From Siphonodentalium dalli (taxonomy: Eukaryota; Mollusca; Scaphopoda; Gadilida; Siphonodentaliidae), in assembly GCA_032622095.1 (NCBI GenBank), contig CP136063.1, forward strand, positions 185,423,956 to 185,487,955: DNA of 64,000 nt, given 5' to 3'. Position numbers and translations under genes: made by a program. Below, piece after piece: positions 34,560 to 44,841 of this stretch. The number at the start of each line of letters is the position of its first letter. Position 1 is the first letter of the stretch. Below the pieces are notes generated by a model. That model searched no databases, was not told where the DNA came from, and saw only the letters and a program-made list of their open reading frames with translations.

Positions 34560-34990
34560 CCATTTCTGGAGTAGAGTGGGCAAGGTTTAATTCATTTGTT
34601 TGAAACCTTTGACTTCAGACAAAATAATCATCATCTGGAAACCGCATACATGTACGAGGTAAAATCTAAGTCGAAAAAGGGACATAACTCAGTCAAAATC
34701 ATGCGGACGAAACCCATATTCGAACTTGATCTGTATTTTGGGGTGGTAAACTAATATACCAAATTTGGTTCAGTTCACTTGATTCAATCTAGTTATCATC
34801 TGAAAACCACAAATCAGGTAAAATTTCAGTCGAAAAAGGGGCATAACTCAGTCAAAATCATGCGGACAGAAACCCATATTCGAACTTGATCTGTATTTTG
34901 GTGTGGTAAACTAACATACCAAATTGGTTCAGTTCACTCGATTCAATCTAAAGTTATCATCTGGGAAAAAGCATTTTTTCAAACGGGCAT
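34560..34990. repeat. Two-unit 'cataactcagtcaaaatcatgcgg' tandem repeat
   Basis: Two units of about 170 bp (around 34668-34810 and 34835-34975) are nearly identical, sharing tcagtcaaaatcatgcggac and acttgatctgtattttggg. They belong to the same broad repeat type but were amplified locally. Confidence 0.7.
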
Positions 34991-34999
34991 ATAAAAATA

Positions 35000-35714
35000 A
35001 AGCTTGTACAGGTATTTGTGACAACATAATCCTATAAAATTAGAGTAGGTAGGGATTTTTTTCTGCAAAATAACCTGCGGGGTAAAATGCTAATTACAAC
35101 ATATTTCAAGGGAACTTACCCGCCACCTGGTTCTGTGATAGACATTCATAAAATCAGGCTGTTTTGTGTGTATTTTTCAAAGGATTCCAAGCAAGGAGTT
35201 CAAATAGCATAGGATAGGACTTAACAAAAGCCCCCAAGCTTGTTGCTCAATCCTCTTTTGAACAATTTTAGATTATATGTTATGTATTTTTTGTTTGTAT
35301 TTCTGTTCTGTTTAGTGTTCAAATAAAATATTGTTTAAACCAAATAGCACCAGCTGTTTTCATTTGCATTACATGAGGAAGCATACATGTATGAAGCATT
35401 TAGTTTTGGCATACCTGTACTCTTTGTTGTTCCTGTAAATCTCCCAACTTAAATGTTCTTGTTGACTACTTGATAACTATGAGGCTATCGGCACTTGTTT
35501 TTCACTGGGCACCAGCGCTGTTAAGTTTTGAAAATGTCAATCATGGAGATTTGTTGGACATGTTAGGTTTAAAAATAAAATCATTTCTTGTCAAGCACAG
35601 ATATGTACATCAATTCAATGCATGTAACATGAAACACAAATGTGCAAACAGATAACAAAAATTAAATGAGACATCTGAAATAAAACAATGTCAACATGGA
35701 TAGAGTTATGCCTC
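35000..35714. other. RFX intron 1, nothing distinctive seen
   Basis: A segment agagtaggtagggat (35043) recurs near 43450, so part is dispersed repeat. No exon or clear element end. Confidence 0.4.
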
Positions 35715-36060
35715 TTTGGCTGTTGGTGTATTTATTTGATTGATAGAGTTATCGTTCTTGAGCACAATTTTCAATATCAGTTTAATACTCATGCTCTGAC
35801 GTAATAGCAGTCCACAAAGAGTGTCATTCATATCCGAACGGAAGCATGTCTAATTTTTCGAACCATGGAAAACACACGCTCACAATCAGCATTGCTGTTG
35901 TTTTGGGATGCTAAGTACCGGTAGACACATTATCACTTTCGAAAGATTTCCTTGAACGGAAACGGGTGAATCATCTTCTGCACAATGGCCCCATAAAATC
36001 ATTGGACTATATCGAAGAATTCAACCAGGTTGATGAGTTTGTTATCCTCCATGTACTGGC
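35715..36060 (-). pseudogene. hAT transposase C-terminal (dimerization domain) relic
   Basis: Minus-strand translation gives, in broken frames, QYMEDNKLINLVEFFDIVQ, then ASQNNSNADCERVFSMVRKI, then a stretch resembling DTLCGLLL-RQSMS. The SNADCERVFS motif is the hallmark of the hAT dimerization domain (usually S-A-x-x-E-R-x-F-S). Several stops and frameshifts break it. No element ends were identified around it. It is the only sizeable transposase remnant in the RFX introns. Confidence 0.7.
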
Positions 36061-37305
36061 GAAGATTTAAGCTTAAGACTCATAGCGGGCACGTTTTGGG
36101 CGGTGCATAGGACAATAAGGACAGTGTGAAATGTATACAAGACAGATATGACAGAAACTCCATCAATTGGATTAATAAAGGCCCCTATGCATTCATGTGA
36201 AAACAAGATCACTAAACAGTGAACTTAAATCATAAAGTATCTGTTACATGTAGACATGTTCATCAAATGGTCGCTCACAATACAGCTGCACACTTGTGAT
36301 TATACGTATTGTTAATTAAAGTGAGTAGATGGGCGTTTCGCGCCCGGGATGGTCGAAAAGATCGAGTGATCTTCTCCTTCACCCCACGGTTTGTTGTTGT
36401 TGGAGATATAGCACACAGAAAATAGTCATGTCTGAACACGGCAAAAGCGGACACAATTGAATTAATGTTATCTCTTCGATTGAATTAATTGGATGGATTG
36501 TTTGGGGAAGAGCCCACAAGCTTTAATATGGGGTGTGAGGGGTGTCCCGGTGGGTCCCTTTAATATATGGTTAAGCTGTGCGTGTCATATGGTGCGCTGA
36601 AAAAGGAGCGGGGCCCGTGTTATAATTTAAAATAGTGTTAGTTTGTTAGTTATTTAAAAAACAACCGCAAGGCAGAGCGTATGATTCAATGTGATTCACC
36701 GATACTATACGTATTGTATTCCATTACAACACCCTTTATACTTGTGGCTTCACCAGGGTGTGAAAATCAATTAATATCAGTCACAGTTCACCACCAATCA
36801 GTCTTCAATCAGAGGGAACATCAAATGTTACCGACAGTACACATTCTGTGAATGTTATTGCGTGGGTATTTACGGTACTGGAAATAGGGAAATACCTGTC
36901 ATTGGGGAAACCCCCACAAATGTATGAATATTCAAAAAATAAAATAACATTGTTTTTTGGGGATTTTGAATGCAGTGTTTTGCTGAATCCTGGAGAAATT
37001 GGGAGTTATCCATATTTGCGGATTTTGCTGTGGCTATCCGGGAGTCTCACGGATAATCTGTGAAACTTAACAGCTCTGCTGGGCACCAACTGTTGGATTT
37101 GGGCCCAAACAGTTTAACTTCATTGCTACCTGTATATGTAATGTATAATATATACATATTCTTGAAATAAATAGTTTATTTGATTGATGAAGGCCGAAAG
37201 CTTGTGTTTAAACGTCTCTTTGCTAAATGGGCTCTCCATCAGTTTACTATTATAACAGTGGGTCTGATGCTGATTATACTAAATATAAATTTGCTATTGA
37301 CTCAT
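36061..37305. other. RFX intron 1, no recognised feature
   Basis: A CpG-containing patch at about 36325-36380 (gggcgtttcgcgcccgggat) contains a short palindrome, ttcgcgcccggg. It may belong to the transposon whose transposase relic lies just left. Open frames do not resemble known proteins. Confidence 0.4.
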
Positions 37306-37309
37306 CGCT

Positions 37310-39435
37310 ACACCAAAATATCGGTGTTACGGGATATAGACACCATTTGGGCCATTCCACGCAAAGTGGTCCACAAAACAAAAAAATTCAAATCGGACTC
37401 AGGGTCACAATTTATACTTTTTCTCCAAAATGTTGATCCAATTTATCAGGAAAAAATATTTGTATGTGGAATGTACATGTGTATGCCTTGCACATCAGTG
37501 TTCAAATTTATGGCTACTATAGCCAAACAATTTATCCTATACGTTTTGAAATGCTGATGCTGATCATGCTGTCTAGGAAAAAATGTTACGATTACCAAAC
37601 TGATTCACATGCCATTTTACAAACAATGACCACCTTATTCTGTTGGCATGCCTGTTACTTGGATATATGATGCATATCAAGAAAAAAAATTGTCATGAAA
37701 TTCACTGGCTTGTAACACACGTGACAAAATTAACAGTAATTTTTACTGCACAATGTTTCATATTATTACATATTCAAAGGTAAAAACGTTCCTGGACAAT
37801 TTCGGGGAAAAACTTGTTGAACTTAATCACCACCTAATGCCCAGACGCATGGTTTAATTTCTGTAACACACGTGACGTCACCTGTTCTGAACTGAACGCA
37901 TCACAGGTGTCTGGCTAACACCTCCACATACAGATTATCAATAGGAGATTCATAATATTGATCTCAAAACAGATCTGCAGACTCCTCTATGCCAAAACAC
38001 ATCTGAAACATGATCCATTATATTGGTCTGACTATAAGTGGACTGTCACATCTTTTCAAAATACAATAATTAATCAATATTAATTATAAAATGGATTAAA
38101 ATTGCATAGATGTATGCATCAGGTCTTAATTTTGTTTGTTGACTCATTTTATCTGGTAAAATGGCAAATTGACAAATAATCTTTTACATGTACTTCCAAA
38201 AGTTACAAAACCCACTATTTCTGGCCTCCAGTCATGCTCAAATACATAAAATATACACTTGTACATGGCTCCAGAATATTTACTAAAGTGATAGGAATTA
38301 TTGCATCTGAACAAATAAAGTGCCTATTTTTCTGCAGCATCTAGTGTACATGTACTAGTAGCAGTGAAGAGTGTTCTGTTAGTTTCTTCTTGATACAGTA
38401 AGAACGAACGCTCATCTCAATTCTCTACAGAACATTTTTGGTGGCAATGAATTAAGTATGACAGTGTATATTATACCTTCACAATATCTAGAGGGATTGG
38501 TGTCATATGTTGTACATGTAAGTCAATCGTACATTCATAATCAAGCCAATTCTGGAACACGACAAGGGTGTGCACCCACAACGTTCAATTTGAAATTTGA
38601 AGCTTTTAATTACCCCTTAAGCTGGGCACATGTCTTCATTTTAGTCATATACCATACATCAGATATATACCAGTAATATGGTCTCTCATTTTAGTGGTTT
38701 AAGAAAACTTAACCAAAGTATTCTCTGCAGCTAGCTTTGTTAAACAGTTAAATGGATTGTGAACAAATACTTTCTATCTAATGATGTTGTTTACCAACAA
38801 TGGGCTTTGTTTATGTCTAGTAATGTCATGTTCCCTTGTACCTCTCTTCTTATGAATTGATATTAAATTTTGTTGTGTTCTGCTGTAATATGCATAAAAT
38901 CATCTTTTGAAACAAAACTAGTGCATAAAATTGACAATCGGTTATGAACTGATTGAAAATAGGATACTGTTTTCGCACGTGTAACACACGTGCCAGAGTG
39001 ATGTAACACACGTGACAATGAATATGCTATCAGGGCGAGAAACACATTCAACTCTCATTAAAAGTACTAATTGCACATTGAAGTAGAGTCTTTTTTCTTA
39101 TTGGAAAGAAGTGCCAATTATGTATCGAACAAGTAACTTCACAGACTTTTTGCGTAGAAGACAGAGGTCCTTTTTTTCTCATTTGTGCGCTGTAACACAC
39201 GTGACAGTCATATACAAGCATGGTACACTAATACAATTACTACACAGCCTTAAGGACCGATCGCATAGTTATGATTGGGTTATTATCTCGACTATGCAGT
39301 GAATCATTTTATATTATATTGAATGCACACCAAATGCTGCTTGAAAATATCACCCAAATTTCGTGCAAAATGTAACACACGTGACATGGAATGGCCCATT
39401 TGTTTACACAAAAATATCGGTGTTATGGGAGCAAT
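37310..39435. repeat. Region with six copies of TGTAACACACGTGAC
   Basis: The 15-mer TGTAACACACGTGAC (one copy ends GCC) occurs at 37711, 37862, 38980, 39002, 39191 and 39371, all in the same orientation and at irregular spacing. The region is bracketed by direct copies of aaaatatcggtgtta (about 37315 and 39414), and ggccattcca / tggaatggcc appears inverted near the ends. The core CACGTG is an E-box. The layout suggests an old element or array. A regulatory role is only a possibility. Confidence 0.65.
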
Positions 39436-39452
39436 GGGTTGATAACAAATCA

Positions 39453-40216
39453 AACTAGAGGTGTGACTGTCCCAATGGGACTACGGATACCCCCCTTTTT
39501 AAAATACTAAGATGTTTCACATGTCAGTAAACATTTAGTTAAAATAATAAAATAACAATTCCCATTGCAGGTGTACAACCATAACCCTAATGTTAAACCT
39601 ATTGACCGAAAATTGTAGGAATAAAAGCTTGGACAAAATTATGTATGTTGCGAAAAAAAATTCTAAGTCGAAAAAGGGGAATAACTCCACACAAAAAATG
39701 TCGGACAGACGTCATAATCGCAGGTTCCCATGGTACTAAATATCAGTGCCAAGATTAAAAAACATTGACCGAAAAATGTAGGAATAAAAGCTTGGACAAA
39801 ATTATGCATGTTGCAAAAAAAGTTTCTAAGTTGAAAAAGGGGGATAACTCCACCAAAAAATGTCAGACAGATGTCATAATCGCAGGTGCACAAGTTCCAA
39901 TGGTACTAAATATCTGTGCCAAGTTTTAAAAAAATTGACCAAAAAATGTAGGAATAAAAGCTCGGACATGTTGCGAAAATTTTCTAAGTCAAAAAAGGGG
40001 GGATAACTCCAAAAATAAAAGTCCGACAGACGTCATAATCGCAGGTGCACAGGTTCCCATGATGGTTGATGTCTGTGCCAAGTTTCACAGAAATTGATAA
40101 AAAAACGACTGAGAAAACCTCCGGACAAATTTGTGTCCACGGACGGACGGACGACGGACGGACAAGCTGACTCCAGTATACCCCCCCTAACTTCGTTGCG
40201 GGGGGGGGGTATAACT
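39453..40216. repeat. Dispersed element 'ggtgtgactgtcccaatggg', copy 2
   Basis: Same order and nearly the same sequence as 31402-32181, including aggaataaaagcttggacaa and the tatacccccc / ggggggtata inverted end. It has a few deletions (for example around 39722 and 39967). A third, more diverged copy follows immediately. Confidence 0.8.
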
Positions 40217-40812
40217 AGGTGTGACTGTCCCAATGGGACTAAGGAGACCCAACCGTGTTTTTAAAACACCAAGATGTTTCACATGTCAGCAAACATTAAG
40301 TTAAAATAATAAAATAACAGATTCCCATTGCAGGTACATAACCCTAACCACTAAATCTAATCCTAAATATATTGACCGAAAAAGGTAGGAATACACACGT
40401 AAAAGCTCGGACAAAATTATGCATGTTGCAAAAATGTTCCAAGTCGAAAAAGGAGAATAACTCCACACAAAAAAAGTCAGACAGACGTCATCATCACAAG
40501 TGCACAGGTTCACAGAGTACTAAATATCTTCACAAGGATCAAAAACATTGACCTAAAAATGTAGGAATAAAAGCATGTTGCAAAAGATTTTCTAAGTAAA
40601 AAAAGGGTGATATAAACTCCACCAAAAAAAGTCAGACAGATGTCATAATCGCAGGTGCACATGTTCCCATGGTACTAAATATATGTGCCATGTTTAAAAA
40701 AAAATTACCTAAAAATGTAGGATTAAAAAACAACTGAGAAAAACTCCAGACAAATTTGTGTGTGGACGACGGATAGACAAGCTGACTCAATTTCCATTAT
40801 ACCCCACCCCCA
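40217..40812. repeat. Dispersed element 'ggtgtgactgtcccaatggg', copy 3
   Basis: It begins aggtgtgactgtcccaatgg directly after copy 2 and carries the same internal units with more substitutions. It ends at taccccaccccc, 60 bp from RFX exon 1. Tandem placement suggests local duplication. Confidence 0.75.
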
Positions 40813-40871
40813 CCCCAGTATAAAAATAAAAAATTACTACCGGTAAGTAGTATAAATGTAACATGTTCTAC

Positions 40872-40963
40872 CTGTGCTTGTGTAAGAGTAACAGCATTTG
40901 CTTGCATTGCTTGTAGGTCCGTAACATATGTCTGTGTTGCCATTGACGCATATATTCTTTTTC
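40872..40963 (-). CDS. RFX1/2/3: RFX first coding exon (start codon at 40943-40941)
   Basis: The coding part is 40943-40872, 72 nt, 24 codons: MATQTYVTDLQAMQANAVTL, then TQAQ. It closely matches the start of vertebrate RFX1 (MATQAYVTELQ), which fixes the start codon. The sense-strand donor is GTAGAA. An acceptor TTTCTTTCAG at 40964-40973 means 20 nt of 5'UTR lie in this exon and an upstream non-coding exon exists. The frame stays open upstream through 41168, so an unspliced N-terminal extension cannot be excluded, but nothing in it looks conserved. Confidence 0.93.
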
Positions 40964-40973
40964 CTGAAAGAAA

Positions 40974-41405
40974 TATTAATTTGAAGAACTTTGGCAGTTG
41001 GGAGAGTGAAATCTGCCAGTATTGAAACCTGAAGACCACCGCATGAGACTGTTCCTGTTCGGAGGAACTTGAGAACTTCTTGTAATGAATGGCGAGTCTG
41101 CCACTGATGAGGAATAACCGATTAAGATATGTACGGTAGCCTATTACCTCTACCTTTGTAGTATTCATTTTGGCATGTTGCTCCTCTAAAAATGATACAA
41201 ATCATCTCGGATCACCTTTACCATCTTTATAGCAGAATTTGTCTGCTGTTCACTTTGAAGTAACGGTAGTGCAATTTCAGCATTTTTCCCCTCCAACTGT
41301 GATTTTAATATCATTATTTCATCATCCTTGGCTCTATGACTGTCAACTGTTCTAGAATGGTTATACTGTATATGATTGAATTGATCTGTTGTTCTTAGAT
41401 GAATT
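40974..41405. other. RFX 5' intron, nothing distinctive seen
   Basis: No splice donor with supporting conservation could be chosen for the missing 5'UTR exon here. Confidence 0.4.
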
Positions 41406-41408
41406 AAT

Positions 41409-41600
41409 GTTGTAGGGGCGCGGGGGAGAGATGAGTTGTTGTAGGGGGCGCAGTGGAGAGATGAGTTGTTGTAGGGGGCACGGGGAGAGATGAGTTAAAG
41501 TTGTAGGGGGCACGGGGGAGAGATGAGTAATTTATTAGTTGACAGTTAACATTTTAGGGGGCACGGGGGAGAGATGAGTAATTTATTAGTTGGCTTCAGG
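41409..41600. repeat. Minisatellite, unit like gttgtagggggcacgggggagagatga
   Basis: Five imperfect units of about 30-60 bp. All share agggggc-cgggggagagatgag, and the last two have gained taatttattagttg. It is G-rich on the plus strand and could form quadruplexes. Confidence 0.85.
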
Positions 41601-41639
41601 GTCTTTGTTGGGAAATGTCAGCACCCCCTATTTCAAACT

Positions 41640-41785
41640 GAAGTTCACACCCCCTGAACCAAGCAAAATTTTGAGCTGGGAATATTCATGAGTGGACCTT
41701 ACACCCACTGAATTGACCTAACACCCCATGAATGGACCTAACACCCCATGAGTGGACATTACACCCCATGAATGGAAATTTGTTG
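41640..41785. repeat. Minisatellite, unit like atgaatggacctaacacccc
   Basis: About six units of roughly 20 bp. The variants gaatggacctaacacccca, gagtggacattacacccca and gagtggaccttacacccac follow one another directly. Confidence 0.85.
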
Positions 41786-41789
41786 TTAT

Positions 41790-42454
41790 CACAGGCCCAC
41801 TTTCGATGTCCTGTTGGACATTTTGTAACCAGAAAATTTGAAGTGGCAAGTTGGTTTTCTGTTGATTACTAGTTAGTGTTGCTATCTACATGTATATCAT
41901 AGTATGTAGCTTATCAGTTAGTTAATCATGCATGGCATGTGGAATTCAAATTATGCATACTATGGACAAAGTAAAGGTATTCTATATGTAATATATATAT
42001 CTTACCATACCACAAATGTGACAATACAACATCCTGTTCAGGGGCGTAGCAGCCAATAAATTATTGGTACGGCTATATAAATATTGGGTACATTGACTTC
42101 GAGTGGCGTAGCGGCGAGATGGGGGATGGTTTGGAAGGGGGGGGGGGTCCCCCTACCAAAATGAGAAAAAAAAAATTCATTCTTGGATTGAAATGGAGCG
42201 ATCCTGTGCAATCTAGAGCGCTTTTAACCGACATACGTTCACTTTGTCAATTCGCGTGTATGATGAGAGTACCGGTACTTACTTTTCAGCGATAGAACAC
42301 CAGTTGGTCAACGCAATGATATGCATGACAATGATGAGACAATCATTTTGAAAACATGAACGATGTCAACCTCATAAATACGACTTTGGGTTGCCGTAGG
42401 CCTACTACAAGTAGTATTTTCATGTTCACTAGACAAGGGTCTGATGGATTCAGT
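41790..42454. other. Non-coding, host sequence of a hAT insertion
   Basis: It includes a possible hAT-like terminus caggggcgtagcagcc at 42040, a G run at 42139-42149 and agtggcgtagcggcgag. No matching right end was found beyond the inserted element at 42463-43377. Confidence 0.4.
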
Positions 42455-42462
42455 CTCAGTGG

Positions 42463-43377
42463 TAGAGATGGGCGGTTAACCGTGGAATCAGTTCGATTTC
42501 GGTTGTCGGGAAAAACCGGAAATGACAACCGTGGTAAGTTGGGAAAACCCGTTGTTTCGGTTGTCACAACTTCCTGTAATCATGGCAGAACACGACGAAC
42601 AAACGAGTCCTGTGTGGAAATATTTTTCAAAGAAAGATAAGAAATCTAAGTGTGCCGCCTGTAATATATGCAGAAAGGAGTTCGCATGGTGAAATCGCGC
42701 GACGAATTAATTACGTTGCTTCCGTGTACACCTATTTTCGCCGTAGTATTTACTTGTAAACACAACACATTTCAGTTTATTTCTCATGTTATTTTAATCA
42801 TTAAGGCCGTACAAATACTCTGAAAGGTGAATTTGATAACGAGGATACGATATCAAAAGGTATCAATGATTGTTACCCCGCATTCCCTAAATATGGTAAT
42901 AGGCATATAGCCAGATAATGTGATTGAGAGATTCTAGTCATGTTTTATTTTCATTTTGTTGTTTATTTCCAATTTTATTTTTCAAATCATAACTATACAC
43001 ATATATCTAGTCACACACATTAGTTTTATGCCAATATAAATGATCATTATGTTATTTCACACTTCTTATCATATGATGCTGAATTGCAGTCATACACAAT
43101 ACACAGACTCACTTGCATTCTAGCACTGCCACTCGACATGGACATTAACAATATACATGTAATAGTAACAATATGATACATAATTTAATATTATAAAAGG
43201 ACATGTACCTCACAAGTTATGGTGATACAATTGGTGTGTTTTCTTTGTAATATGATGAAGCATAATTAGATTTTGTTCACATTAGTAATTTTTATTAATA
43301 AAAACCAAAACCAAAACCGAGACAACTCTTTTTCCACAACCGAAACCGAAACAAAATTTCACAACTGCCCATCTCTA
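42463..43377 (+). mobile_element. hAT element with BED-finger exon remnant and perfect 8-bp target duplication
   Basis: 915 bp with ends TAGAGATGGGCGGTTAACCG and acaactgcccatctcta and CTCAGTGG exactly on both sides (42455-42462, 43378-43385). The plus-strand frame 42582-42692 encodes a BED zinc-finger start. No catalytic core remains, so it is an internally deleted, non-autonomous derivative of a ZBED-type hAT transposon. Confidence 0.92.
42582..42692 (+). pseudogene. Truncated hAT transposase N-terminus (BED zinc finger)
   Basis: 36 codons, MAEHDEQTSPVWKYFSKKDK followed by CAACNICRKEFAW and a stop. VWKYF and CxxC-like Cys spacing followed by K-EFAW is the first half of a BED finger. The His pair that completes the zinc site is missing. 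In autonomous hAT elements this finger precedes the RNase-H-like catalytic domain, which is absent here. It could be a first exon, since the stop follows where a donor might be, but no donor fits clearly. Confidence 0.8.
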
Positions 43378-43385
43378 CTCAGTGG

Positions 43386-43946
43386 CCGTACTCTTAGGCC
43401 TAACAAAAAAAGACCCGTGTTTGGGGTCACATGGTCTGAAAATATTAGGGTAGGTAGGGATTATCTTTTTTTCTTCTTTTTTTTCTTTCTTTTTTTTATA
43501 ATTAAACATACCACATAATAATTTATCCTTGTAATGATATTGTGAATGTATTAATTCCCCCATGTACTCTGACAGCCATATAGTATATGAGATGTGACAT
43601 ATTTCACATCAACCAGGCCTAGATGGATAATAATTTACACATACCATATTCAATTAATATATTAAAATAATTTGATATAATTTCAGGCGGTTTTCAGACA
43701 TTCCTGAACTGAATGTATAAAATTGTTTTAATACTGGTACCATTTAACTGGGGGCATTTAATATATTAAATAAATAACAGTTTGTCATATTTGTTGTTTT
43801 AATATAATATAAAACAGATGCTTTCCTTTATTATATTTGGAAATTATAAGTGTCAAAACAAGGAGAGTAACTTTAATATTATAGTAAACAGTAGTAAAAA
43901 CTTATAAATAACTGCGGAATTTCCCATTCAACGAACGATCCGATTG
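43386..43946. other. Non-coding, pyrimidine-rich run
   Basis: A T/C tract at about 43466-43497 and no recognised element ends. Confidence 0.4.
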
Positions 43947-43954
43947 GTACTAGC

Positions 43955-44833
43955 TAGGCTTGCCGCGATTTTGGATTTTCAAAATCGATTAATCAGTGGC
44001 TATAATCGACGATTAATCGATTTTTCTACACATGAAATTAAATCTCAAATAGAGATTTAATTTGTAGTAAATAGATGCCAAAAAAAGAGACTATTAAGAG
44101 ATGCGTCTGGTAAGTGTAACTGTAAGATGGTAAGTATAACTCCCGTTTTACGGGCACCGCACATCGGAAATGAAGGGCATTAGTTCTGAGAATTTGCTCC
44201 CATATAAATTCAAATGCCTCTATTAAACAATAAAAACAAATAATTACTCGTAGTTTATGAACTTTATGTAAGCACTAAGCAGATTCAGAAATCATTTTGA
44301 GTAAACAAATTGAACGAAAAAATCGGAAAAATACTCCCAACTCTCGTCGGGCCACGTGCTTCGTGAGACTGTTCATGAATTTGGGATCGTGCATTAATTG
44401 AATTTGAAGTTCGGGATCATGCCTTAATTCAAAGTCGGGAATCTCTCAATTCATTCGATTGTTAATATTCTTATTCAAGAATACGAGTTTGTCCGCGGAG
44501 TATACACATGCGTCGGCACATTAAATGAAAAACCGCCGTGACGTGAAACCAAGACGGAACTAGATTACTCTGTCGGCCCGACCTCAAAAGACACCGCAAC
44601 TGAAAGTTACATTGTCACAAATGTTTGCGTGGGTGGGTTAGATTAGTGCTGTAAATACGGTGCAAAATATTGCCTCTTAAGTTGAGATAAGTTCTTTGCA
44701 AATACGCTGTATGCCAGCATTCTTGTGTTGTATAATATGCATTGTTATTTGAACTAAAAAAGTCGAAAATGAAAATCGATTAATCGGCACCACTGACGAT
44801 TGTTCGATTATTCCCAAAATCGCGGCAAGCCTA
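43955..44833. mobile_element. hAT-family MITE with perfect 8-bp target duplication
   Basis: 879 bp. The ends TAGGCTTGCCGCGATTTTGG and ccaaaatcgcggcaagccta are exact inverses, with aaaatcgattaatc subterminal repeats. GTACTAGC flanks both sides exactly (43947-43954, 44834-44841). No transposase frame recognised. Confidence 0.92.
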
Positions 44834-44841
44834 GTACTAGC

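Larger units (their letters stand above)
3264..40963 (-). other. RFX1/2/3: RFX1/2/3-type transcription factor gene, 12 coding exons, C-terminal end outside window
   Basis: A gene for a winged-helix transcription factor that, in this family, binds X-box DNA as a dimer and controls ciliary genes among others. The exons in transcript order are 40943-40872 (Met start), 29656-29470, 26965-26833, 22072-21994, 20603-20460, 15272-15091, 13319-13203, 12003-11775, 10433-10318, 8633-8479, 7512-7415 and 3413-3264. They total 1,662 nt, exactly 554 codons, and each codon split at a junction reads correctly. The N-terminus (MATQTYVTDLQ) resembles vertebrate RFX1. The DNA-binding domain, at about residues 206-279, and the LTQAIRNFAKSLE and RRYTSLNHLAQAARAV blocks are near-invariant in RFX1, 2 and 3. 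Roughly the last 200 residues expected from the family are missing to the left. The 5'UTR exon and promoter were not located. Closeness to one vertebrate paralogue cannot be decided; an invertebrate is expected to have one RFX1/2/3 co-orthologue. Confidence 0.95.

Noticed and set aside
40974-41168. N-terminal extension of RFX through the open frame upstream of the acceptor
   Set aside because: The first Met is confirmed by similarity to RFX1 and a good polypyrimidine-AG acceptor precedes it. The upstream peptide shows no conservation I can recognise.
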